Both the position numbers and the translations under genes were made by a program. A stretch of 40,523 nucleotides of DNA from Lachnospiraceae bacterium UBA3638 (GTDB lineage: Bacteria; Bacillota; Clostridia; Lachnospirales; Lachnospiraceae): positions 1-40,523 of the forward strand of contig DFKT01000063.1 in NCBI GenBank assembly GCA_002373595.1, in the 5' to 3' direction. Of this stretch, positions 33,676 to 40,523 are shown piece after piece. How positions within the stretch are numbered: the first letter of the stretch is position 1; each line of letters opens with the position of its first letter. The notes below the pieces were generated by a model. The model was not told where the DNA came from. It saw nothing but the letters and a program-made list of their open reading frames with translations, and did no database searches.

Positions 33676-33686
33676 TGTGATATGAT
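33676..33686 (+). promoter_or_regulatory. Extended -10 promoter for nnr
   Basis: On the plus strand TGTGA followed by TATGAT (33681-33686) forms a TRTGn extended -10 element. A recognisable -35 box is missing (nearest: GATACA 18 bp upstream), as is allowed for extended -10 promoters. The start site would be near 33693, and AAGGAGA stands 7 bases before ATG 33723. Confidence 0.55.
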
Positions 33687-33710
33687 ATAGGAACGCAGTA
33701 AAAAAGTCAA
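33682..33710 (-). promoter_or_regulatory. Promoter of the CNNM/CorC-type gene, overlapping the nnr -10 box
   Basis: On the minus strand TTGACT (-35, 33705-33710) and TATCAT (-10, 33682-33687) have an ideal 17-bp spacer. The -10 box shares five base pairs with the nnr -10 box on the other strand. RNA polymerase can therefore occupy only one of the two divergent promoters at a time. The leader to ATG 33616 would be about 59 bases. Confidence 0.7.
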
Positions 33711-33722
33711 GGAGAGCGGTCC

Positions 33723-35324
33723 ATGGAGCGTATTCTGAGCGTTGAAGAAATGAGAAAAAGCGATGCGGCAACCATAGAAAGCGGTACTCCCGGAAGGGAG
33801 CTCATGCAGCGTGCCGCAGCCGGGATATACAGCGCTGTCTGCGATTCATTCCGGATCAAAGGCCCCGTCGCCATAGTCTGCGGAAGCGGGAACAATGCCG
33901 GCGACGGTTATGCTCTTGCGCTCATATTGAATGAAAAAGGGATTAAATGTACCCTCTTTCGCGTAACAGACAAGTTTTCCGATGACGGAAAATTCTATTA
34001 CGACAAATGTATCGCAGCATGTATCGAGGACAGACCGGTATCCATCGATGACCTCTCCTCATCATCCACAGCAGGAACCGGCGCTTTCTTATTTGACGGA
34101 TATGCCATGATCATTGACTGTCTCCTCGGCACGGGATTTAAAGGAAATGTAAGATCACCCTACAAAGAGGCTATACGGACAATAAATGCCGCAGCCAAGT
34201 CCGGTGCAAAAGTGGTAAGTGCCGATATTAACAGCGGTCTTAACGGCGATAACGGGATGGGCAGGGAAGGCTCAGTCGTCATATCTGACCTTACCGTATC
34301 GATAGGATCGTACCAGCCCGGACATTTCCTCGGAATGGCCAAGGACTGTATGCGAAAGTGTGCAAATATCGATATCGGTATAAATCCGGTCCCCGACTCC
34401 GGTATGATCACAGAGCTTTTTACCGACAGAGATATCCCGTCAGTCATACCGCAGCGCAAAAACCTTTCGAACAAATCAAATAACGGCTATATCGTACTCA
34501 TGGGGGGAAGCCCCAGATACGGCGGTGCGATAAGACTCGCCTACCTCGCTAATGCCGCTATGAGATCGGGGGCCGGTGTTGTAAAGGTATGTGTCCCCTC
34601 TTCTCTTCGTGCGGAAGTCTCGTCTCATATCCTCGAAAGCACTCTCTTTCCTTTCCCGGAGGATGAAAACGGTGAGATCGCATTTGATCCCCATCTTACC
34701 GAAGAACTCCTGAAAGGCGTGAAAGCCGTCGCATTCGGAATGGGTATAGGACGCGGAAAAAATGCCGGAACATTACTAAGATTCCTCCTCTCCGGATATA
34801 CGGGCAGACTGATCATAGATGCAGACGGGCTGTTCCTTCTCTCCGAGATCATGAAGGAAGCGAAAGAACGCGATCCGTCATCAGATCCTCTGTTTTCGTC
34901 TCCCGCTGATGTAGTCCTCACCCCTCACATCGGAGAGTTCTCGAGGCTTACGGGAAAGAGCGTGCAGGAGATCTTAAGCGATCCGATCGGTCTTGCAGCC
35001 GGGTTTGCATCCGAAAACAATGTAACCGTCCTACTGAAAGGTCCTTCCACCGTAGTTGCGATACCTGACAAAAAGGGATCTGCCCACATATATCTTACGG
35101 ATGCGGGCTGCCCCGGTATGGCTACAGCCGGCAGCGGAGATGTTCTCTCCGGCATCATAGCCGCCCTTGCAGGATATGTCCCTTCCGAGCTGTATCCCAT
35201 CTGCGGAGCTCATATAGCGGGACGTGCCGGTGAACTGGCTCAAAAAAAATACGGGGCGGTCTCCATGGTTGCAAGCGATACCATTGGATCCCTCCCCGAT
35301 GTATTAAATGCTTTTTGCGGATGA
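33723..35324 (+). CDS. nnr: Bifunctional NAD(P)HX epimerase and ADP-dependent dehydratase (NnrE-NnrD)
   Basis: The 533-residue protein fuses two repair enzymes. The N-terminal YjeF_N-type epimerase (about 1-215) has CGSGNNAGDGYALAL (N57, N58, D61). The C-terminal carbohydrate-kinase-like dehydratase (about 235-533) has MGGSPRYGGAIRLA, GMGIGRGKNAG, LTPHIGEFSRLTG and GSGDVLSG (470-477, D473 catalytic region). Together they restore NADH and NADPH that have been hydrated by heat or acid. It is the only plus-strand gene here, with its own promoter. Its TGA abuts the TGA of the converging ABC gene. All key motifs are intact. Confidence 0.96.
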   Translation: MERILSVEEMRKSDAATIESGTPGRELMQRAAAGIYSAVCDSFRIKGPVAIVCGSGNNAGDGYALALILNEKGIKCTLFRVTDKFSDDGKFYYDKCIAACIEDRPVSIDDLSSSSTAGTGAFLFDGYAMIIDCLLGTGFKGNVRSPYKEAIRTINAAAKSGAKVVSADINSGLNGDNGMGREGSVVISDLTVSIGSYQPGHFLGMAKDCMRKCANIDIGINPVPDSGMITELFTDRDIPSVIPQRKNLSNKSNNGYIVLMGGSPRYGGAIRLAYLANAAMRSGAGVVKVCVPSSLRAEVSSHILESTLFPFPEDENGEIAFDPHLTEELLKGVKAVAFGMGIGRGKNAGTLLRFLLSGYTGRLIIDADGLFLLSEIMKEAKERDPSSDPLFSSPADVVLTPHIGEFSRLTGKSVQEILSDPIGLAAGFASENNVTVLLKGPSTVVAIPDKKGSAHIYLTDAGCPGMATAGSGDVLSGIIAALAGYVPSELYPICGAHIAGRAGELAQKKYGAVSMVASDTIGSLPDVLNAFCG

Positions 35325-37091
35325 TCAGCCCAGCTGAGCCTTGTACAGTTCGCTGTATAATTGTCCGTTAGCCAGAAGCGTCTTATGATCTCCCTGCTCT
35401 ATGATATGTCCGTCCTTCATGACGAGGATAATGTCCGACTCTCGTATGGTGCTAAGTCGATGAGCAACCACAAAACTCGTCCTGCCCTCCATCATCCTGG
35501 CAAATGCTTTCTGGATACGCTGCTCGGTGCGTGTGTCGATAGAGCTTGTCGCCTCATCAAGTATCAGCATCGGCGGCAGGTTAAGCATGACTCTCGCTAT
35601 GCACAGGAGCTGCTTCTGTCCCTGTGAAAGGCTTCCTCCGTCCTCACCTATATATGTATCATATCCTTCAGGAAGTCTCTTTATGAAGCTGTGCGCATGA
35701 GCTGCCTTTGCTGCCGCTATCACTTCTTCATCCGTAGCATCCGGCTTGCCGAGTTTTAGATTCTCCTTAACTGTACCGCTTCGCAGATATGTCTCCTGCA
35801 GCACCATTCCGTAATTCGTCCTCAGGCTCTTTCTCGTAATATCTCTGATGTCATTGCCATCCACAGATACGCTTCCGTTATCAACATCATAGAATCTCAT
35901 GAGGAGATTGATGATGGTGGACTTGCCCGCGCCTGTAGGTCCTACTATGGCAACTCTCTCCCCGGGCTTGGCGATGAGGTCAAGGTCATCGATCAGAGGT
36001 CTGTCCGGTGTATATGCAAATGCTACATCCTTAAGTTCGACATTTCCTTTAGGACTCTCGAGTTCTGTCGCATCAGCCTTATCCGGCTCCTCCGGCTCCG
36101 CTTCCATCAGTTCAAATATCCTGCCTGCGCACACGATCGCATTCTGGAGTTCCGTAACGACTCCTGATATCTCGTTAAAGGGCTTCGTATACTGATTGGC
36201 ATAGCTTAAGAATATCGAGAGCTGTCCGACGGTAATACCTCCCGATATAGCATATATTGCACCGAATATACCAACGCCCGCATATACGCAGCTGTTTACA
36301 AATCTCGTACTCGGATTAACGAGCGAAGAGAAAAAGATGGCTTTGAGCGAAGCCTTGGAGAGTTTTGCATTTACATCCGCGAATTCACCTTTGACGGCAT
36401 CCTGACGTCCGAACGCGGTGACTACTTTCTGATTGCCGACCATCTCCTCGATAAGCGCTGTCTGCGTTGCTCTGACCTTTGACTGCTCGAGGAACATATC
36501 ATGAGTCCTGTTGGCGACAAAGCGTGCAACCAGGAGTGACAACGGTGTGATACATACTACGACCAATGTGATATATACATTCGTAATGAGCATGAATCCA
36601 AGCGTGCAGAGGATCGTGAGGATACCCGTAAAGAGCTGTGTAAAGCCCATGAGGAGGCCGTCCGCAAAGGTATCGACATCCGTTACCATACGGCTTACCA
36701 TGTCCCCCGTCTTGTGCGAATCGATATAGGAAAGAGGAAGCCTCTGTATCCTGTCCATGACATCTTTCCTGATATCCCTTACCACACTGTATGTGATCTT
36801 GTTATTGCAGCTTGAGAGCACCCACTGGATAAACGCCGTGATCACCATAGCTGCTGCGATCTTGATGAGTATGAGGCCTATCGCATTCATGTCGACAGCA
36901 CCTTTTCCGGCCAGCATTATATCTATGGCATTACCGGAAAGGATCGGGATATAGAGAGTGAGCACGACCGTAAGTGCCGCGAGTATGACGGACAGTACGA
37001 CCAGATGCATATATCTTCTGATATACCGAAGTATCTTCTTTATGATCACGGAGTTGTCCTTACCGCTCATCTTCTTAGAGGATCCGCTCAT
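35325..37091 (-). CDS. Heterodimeric ABC exporter half-transporter with canonical catalytic residues (EfrB/TM288-like)
   Basis: The 588-residue protein has six membrane spans in the first 320 residues and a nucleotide-binding domain behind them. Walker A GPTGAGKS is at 384-391. Walker B ends in the catalytic glutamate E513 (LILDEATSS) and the switch histidine is H544 (VAHRLS), both canonical. The signature is the variant LSQGQ (488-492) instead of LSGGQ. This combination is known from the TM288-type partner of heterodimeric multidrug exporters. The partner gene is just upstream, overlapping by 4 bp. Substrate is not predictable; drug or lipid export is usual. Confidence 0.93.
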   Translation of the reverse strand: MSGSSKKMSGKDNSVIIKKILRYIRRYMHLVVLSVILAALTVVLTLYIPILSGNAIDIMLAGKGAVDMNAIGLILIKIAAAMVITAFIQWVLSSCNNKITYSVVRDIRKDVMDRIQRLPLSYIDSHKTGDMVSRMVTDVDTFADGLLMGFTQLFTGILTILCTLGFMLITNVYITLVVVCITPLSLLVARFVANRTHDMFLEQSKVRATQTALIEEMVGNQKVVTAFGRQDAVKGEFADVNAKLSKASLKAIFFSSLVNPSTRFVNSCVYAGVGIFGAIYAISGGITVGQLSIFLSYANQYTKPFNEISGVVTELQNAIVCAGRIFELMEAEPEEPDKADATELESPKGNVELKDVAFAYTPDRPLIDDLDLIAKPGERVAIVGPTGAGKSTIINLLMRFYDVDNGSVSVDGNDIRDITRKSLRTNYGMVLQETYLRSGTVKENLKLGKPDATDEEVIAAAKAAHAHSFIKRLPEGYDTYIGEDGGSLSQGQKQLLCIARVMLNLPPMLILDEATSSIDTRTEQRIQKAFARMMEGRTSFVVAHRLSTIRESDIILVMKDGHIIEQGDHKTLLANGQLYSELYKAQLG

Positions 37092-38851
37092 ACTGCCTCC
37101 TCTCCGGAAGATCTCTCAAACTGAGTCTCGTAGATCTCCCTGTATACGTCGCAGGTCTTAAGCAATTCTTCATTTGTTCCGACACCGACGACCTCTCCGT
37201 CATCGAGTACTATGATCCTGTCGGCATATATGAGTGACGACGCTCTCTGTGACACGATGAATTTGGTCGTATCTTTCATACCCGCAAGAGCATCCCTCAG
37301 ATTCTTCTCCGTGATGTAATCAAGCGCGGATGCCGAATCATCAAGTATGAGTATCTCAGGATCCGCAGCTACCGCTCTCGCAATAGTAAGTCTCTGGCGC
37401 TGTCCGCCCGAGAAGTTGCGTCCGCCCTGCTCCACATGTTCATCAAGACCTCCGGCTTTGCCCTTCACGATCTCGTCCGCCTGCGCGATCTTAAGAGCAG
37501 ACCAGAGTCTCTCATCATCAGCATCGGGATTACCCCACTTCAGATTATCCCTGATGCTCCCCGTAAAGAGGACGGCCTTCTGAGGAACTATGCTTATCCG
37601 TTTCCTCAATTCCTCATCCGTATATGAATCGATATTTTTTCCGTCTATGAAAACTGCACCTTCCGTGGCACGGTAGAATCCTGCCGCGAGAGAAACAAGG
37701 GATGTCTTTCCGGATCCGGTTCCTCCGATGATGCCGACCGTCTCACCCTTTTTTGCAGCGAAAGAGACTCCTCTGATCGCGCTGTCTCCCGCGCCCATAT
37801 AGGTAAGTCCGACTTCTTCAAATCTGATAAATGCATCATCGCCCGGTGCTGTCACGCTGACGTCTGCTTCAGCATTTGCTGATGCGGCGGTCTTATCGAT
37901 ATCGGGATGGGTATCCGTCTCAAGCACGGCCTCGATCCTCTTCGCACATGCGACACCCTTTGAGAAAAGGACAAAGAGATTGGCAAGCTTTAAAAGCTCT
38001 ACCAGGATCTGGCTCATATAGTTGAGAAGTGCGACAACCTGTCCCTGCGATAGTTCACCGATATTCACCTTTACGGCGCCGGTATATATCAGATACATGA
38101 TTGCGGTGTTTACTATCACATAAGTAACAGGATTGGTAATAGCGCTGATCCTTGCGGCAGATGTCTGCGTCCCGGCAAGCGTATCATTCTCCAGTCCGAA
38201 AGCTTCTCTCTCGAGATCTTCTCTGGCAAAAGCCCTTATGACCCTGGCTCCCGAGAGATTCTCTCTCGTAAGTGAAAGGACCTTATCAAGTTTCTCCTGT
38301 GCTCTCTTATAAACAGGCATGGACCCTGCGGTCACACCGTATACAACGATCGCAAGTGCCGGAATCGCGACAGTGAATATGAGCGCTGATTTAACATCTA
38401 TCGTGAATGCCATTATCATCGCTCCGAATACTATGACAGGTGATCTGAGGAAAAGTCTCAGTACCATATTTACGGTGTTCTGAACCTGTGCGATATCACT
38501 CGTCATGCGGGTGATGAGCGTGGATGTGCCGGTCTTGTCGATCGCACTGTGGTCCAGATCCATTATATGATCGAACATCGCCTGCCTGAGCGCGGTACAC
38601 GACCCGACAGCCGCCTTTGCAGCAAAGAATTGTGCGGTTATCGATACGGTAAGTCCTATCGCTGCGAGGAGGACAAGCACTCCTCCCATCTTGAGGATAT
38701 AGCTCTTATCTCCCTGCGCTATTCCCACATCAATGATCTTTACCATTACGAGAGGGACAAAGAGTTCAAATGTCGCTTCGAGCAGCTTAAAGAGAGGTGC
38801 GAGCACCGACTCTTTTTTGTATGCATTCATGTAATACAATACTTTTTTCAA
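37088..38851 (-). CDS. Heterodimeric ABC exporter half-transporter with degenerate ATP site (EfrA/TM287-like)
   Basis: The 587-residue protein has six spans (about 15-300) and a nucleotide-binding domain with Walker A GGTGSGKT (376-383) and a normal signature FSGGQ (480-484). The catalytic glutamate position is aspartate (D505, LILDDSASALD) and the switch position is glutamine (Q535, IVSQRASS). These are the hallmarks of the degenerate-site subunit in TM287/288-like exporters, whose defects are complementary to those of the downstream partner. It overlaps the phosphopantetheinyl transferase gene by 4 bp at its start. Confidence 0.93.
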   Translation of the reverse strand: MKKVLYYMNAYKKESVLAPLFKLLEATFELFVPLVMVKIIDVGIAQGDKSYILKMGGVLVLLAAIGLTVSITAQFFAAKAAVGSCTALRQAMFDHIMDLDHSAIDKTGTSTLITRMTSDIAQVQNTVNMVLRLFLRSPVIVFGAMIMAFTIDVKSALIFTVAIPALAIVVYGVTAGSMPVYKRAQEKLDKVLSLTRENLSGARVIRAFAREDLEREAFGLENDTLAGTQTSAARISAITNPVTYVIVNTAIMYLIYTGAVKVNIGELSQGQVVALLNYMSQILVELLKLANLFVLFSKGVACAKRIEAVLETDTHPDIDKTAASANAEADVSVTAPGDDAFIRFEEVGLTYMGAGDSAIRGVSFAAKKGETVGIIGGTGSGKTSLVSLAAGFYRATEGAVFIDGKNIDSYTDEELRKRISIVPQKAVLFTGSIRDNLKWGNPDADDERLWSALKIAQADEIVKGKAGGLDEHVEQGGRNFSGGQRQRLTIARAVAADPEILILDDSASALDYITEKNLRDALAGMKDTTKFIVSQRASSLIYADRIIVLDDGEVVGVGTNEELLKTCDVYREIYETQFERSSGEEAV

Positions 38852-39378
38852 TTTGCTTTCCTTTCGCAGACAGTGATCATGTACCCTTCCGGAGCAGGTT
38901 CTTCCGTGAATACAAATCCGTCAAAAAGCTTCTTCTCAGTATCTCTCATATCTTCAGCGATCACGGGATTGACTCCTGCCCCAAGACACTTTCCGTAGCT
39001 TTCCTTGCGGGTCCAGAGCCTGAAGAAATACTCATTTGCCGCCTCTGCAGATACCTCTTCTGCAATCCTTTCGATCTCCTCAGCTTCCTCTTTCGAGAAA
39101 AATCTCCTGGCAGTCTTTAAGGATCTCTCGAAATTATCGCCTACTTCCTGTATATCGATACCGACTTCTACGTCACTTACAACCACGACAAGATAATCTC
39201 CGGAATGAGAGATATTAAAATAGGGAAGCCCCTTATCCTCAAAATACGGCTTCCCCTTTTCGTTTCTTACGATCACGGGGAGTTCGGAAAGCCCGAACTC
39301 CTCGTGTACTGCTCTTTTAAGAATATTTCTTTCGAGTTCCTTTTTTTCTTCTTTTATCTCACTGAGATATATCTTCAC
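38848..39378 (-). CDS. Sfp-type 4'-phosphopantetheinyl transferase
   Basis: The 176-residue protein is shorter than Sfp (about 224). It keeps the family motifs KGKPYFED, FNISHSGDYLVVVVS, GIDIQEV (Mg ligand D75) and WTRKESYGK (E126 as Mg ligand, K125, K130). The usual GIDIE glutamate is glutamine (Q77) here, a change also found in other active members. It would move phosphopantetheine from CoA to carrier-protein serines, for fatty-acid, polyketide or non-ribosomal peptide assembly. No carrier-protein gene is in the window, so the target is unknown. Its ATG overlaps the aspS stop (ATGA), suggesting coupled translation. Confidence 0.9.
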   Translation of the reverse strand: MKIYLSEIKEEKKELERNILKRAVHEEFGLSELPVIVRNEKGKPYFEDKGLPYFNISHSGDYLVVVVSDVEVGIDIQEVGDNFERSLKTARRFFSKEEAEEIERIAEEVSAEAANEYFFRLWTRKESYGKCLGAGVNPVIAEDMRDTEKKLFDGFVFTEEPAPEGYMITVCERKAN

Positions 39379-40523
39379 TCTTCGACGTCTTCTTCCTTTG
39401 CGGTGACTGCGATATGCAGCTCGTCGAGCTGAGCCTGCGTTACCTCTCCGGGTGCTCCCATCATGACATCGGCCGCATTCTTGTTCATAGGGAATGCGAT
39501 GACCTCACGGATCGAATCCTCTCCCGCGAGGAGCATTACCATACGATCCACACCGGGAGCGATACCTGCGTGAGGCGGAGCTCCGTAGGTAAATGCATTA
39601 TACATAGCGGGGAACTTAGCCTTAACATCATCCTCACCGAGTCTTACCATCTCAAACGCTTTAATCATGATCTCGGGATCATGGTTTCTGACTGCTCCGG
39701 AGGAAAGCTCTACACCGTTGCAGACAAGGTCATACTGATCTGCCATGATATCCAGAGGATCTATCTCACCTCTCTCTGCCTTCTCGAGGACCTCAAGTCC
39801 GCCTGTCGGCATGGAGAACGGGTTGTGGCAGAATTCCAGCTCTCCGGACTCGTCTCCGATCTCATACATCGGGAAATCAACGATCCAGCAGAATTCATAT
39901 TTCTCTTTATCCATATGTCCGGGGATGAGCGCACCGAAAGTCTTAACGAGTGCACCCGCACATTTCTGAGCATTACCGAGAGTGCCTGCAGAGAGAAGAA
40001 CGAGATCTCCTGCCTTAAGCGAAAGCTTGCTCATTACGGCATCCTTGATGGGAGTGACAAACTTGGAGATACCGCCTGCGATCTCTCCGTCATCTCCTAC
40101 CTTGAACCAGTATCCCTTCCGGGCCGTGATAACCTCTACATCAGCGAGCCCTTTCTCGATCACTTTTCTGCTCTCCTTGCAGTCTGAAACGACTATTGCC
40201 TTGACGACATTTCCCTTGAAGGGATCGAATCCGCAGTCAGAAAGGAGCTCGGTCACATCGGTAACGGTAAGGTCGATGCGGAGGTCGGGCTTATCGCTTC
40301 CGTACTTCTCCATCGCCTCTCTGAAAGGAATGCGTGCAAAAGGTGCCGCACTCGCGGTATTGTATTTTCCGTACTTTGCAAATATGGGAGGAAGCACTCT
40401 CTCGAGGACTTCAAATACATCCTCCTTGGAAGCGAATGCCATCTCCATATCCATCTGATAGAACTCTCCGGGGCTTCTGTCTCCTCTTGCATCCTCATCT
40501 CTGAAGCAGGGTGCGATCTGGAA
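39375..40523 (-). CDS. aspS: Aspartyl-tRNA synthetase, C-terminal part (5' end beyond window)
   Basis: The open frame continues through the right edge, so the N-terminal anticodon-binding domain and class II motif 1 are missing from this window. Visible at the start is motif 2, PCFRDEDARGDRSPGEFYQ. The bacterial GAD insertion domain follows (about 90-215 of the fragment). Motif 3 is GIAPGVDRMVMLL, followed by REVIAFPMNKNAADVMMGAP. The GEFYQ-MD form of motif 2, rather than PEFTQ-D, resembles the alphaproteobacterial-type enzyme. The ending is an acidic tail, EEDVEE. It attaches Asp to tRNA; whether it also charges tRNA-Asn cannot be decided from this part. Confidence 0.96.
   Translation of the reverse strand, partial: FQIAPCFRDEDARGDRSPGEFYQMDMEMAFASKEDVFEVLERVLPPIFAKYGKYNTASAAPFARIPFREAMEKYGSDKPDLRIDLTVTDVTELLSDCGFDPFKGNVVKAIVVSDCKESRKVIEKGLADVEVITARKGYWFKVGDDGEIAGGISKFVTPIKDAVMSKLSLKAGDLVLLSAGTLGNAQKCAGALVKTFGALIPGHMDKEKYEFCWIVDFPMYEIGDESGELEFCHNPFSMPTGGLEVLEKAERGEIDPLDIMADQYDLVCNGVELSSGAVRNHDPEIMIKAFEMVRLGEDDVKAKFPAMYNAFTYGAPPHAGIAPGVDRMVMLLAGEDSIREVIAFPMNKNAADVMMGAPGEVTQAQLDELHIAVTAKEEDVEE

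Noticed and set aside
1..40523. CRISPR array, tRNA or rRNA genes, insertion sequences, phage genes
   Set aside because: No regularly spaced direct repeats, cloverleaf-like intergenic stretches, transposase motifs or phage genes were seen; nearly all sequence is occupied by conserved protein genes.

Overview
This window looks like a chromosomal segment of a member of the Firmicutes/Clostridia, most likely family Lachnospiraceae and possibly rumen- or gut-associated. The pointers are a SCIFF ranthipeptide locus beside secDF, the clostridial gene order priA-def-fmt-rsmB-rlmN-prpC-prkC-rsgA, a secreted GH5 endoglucanase with a C-terminal membrane anchor, HD-GYP signalling proteins and strong AGGAGG-type ribosome binding sites. 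The family assignment is inferred from gene content; no rRNA is present. Every gene except one (nnr at 33723-35324) lies on the minus strand, so the biological order runs from the right edge to the left.

Right part, 40523 to 33616. It starts with aspS, whose 5' end lies beyond the window. Next come an Sfp-type phosphopantetheinyl transferase and two ABC-exporter half-transporters, all joined by 4-bp ATGA overlaps. The plus-strand bifunctional NAD(P)HX repair gene converges on them, and the two stop codons abut as the palindrome TGATCA. Its promoter overlaps, back to back, the promoter of the minus-strand CNNM/CorC-type membrane protein gene.

Middle part, 32220 to 15036. A clear promoter precedes scfA, which is only 48 codons long and encodes the six-cysteine SCIFF peptide. 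A perfect hairpin separates it from scfB, the radical SAM maturase. Then follow a fused secDF, recJ, priA, def, fmt, rsmB, rlmN, prpC, prkC, rsgA and a GT-C-like membrane protein, mostly overlapping or spaced under 35 bp. This block joins peptide modification, protein export, replication restart, initiator-Met processing, rRNA methylation, PASTA-kinase signalling and ribosome assembly.

Left part, 15043 to 1. A new promoter, whose -35 box overlaps the preceding stop codon, drives a signalling and carbohydrate block. It holds an HD-GYP protein with a multi-span membrane sensor, a 1424-residue hybrid histidine kinase (beta-propeller sensor, HisKA, HATPase, REC, Hpt), and a second HD-GYP protein with an unrecognised C-terminal half. 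After these come an OGG1-like DNA glycosylase, the anchored GH5 endoglucanase, a six-span membrane protein, an AlkZ-related-like protein, a 48-residue small protein, a rhodanese-TtcA-like fusion, a doubtful small membrane ORF and the start of a PhzF-family gene cut by the left edge.

The best candidates for something new are the three-gene c-di-GMP/phosphorelay cassette tied to the anchored cellulase, the unassigned C-terminal half of the second HD-GYP protein, and the regulatory architecture: overlapping divergent -10 boxes, promoters embedded at stop codons, and a hairpin between SCIFF precursor and maturase. No tRNA, rRNA, CRISPR array, insertion sequence or prophage was seen, and no intergenic stretch reaches 300 bp.
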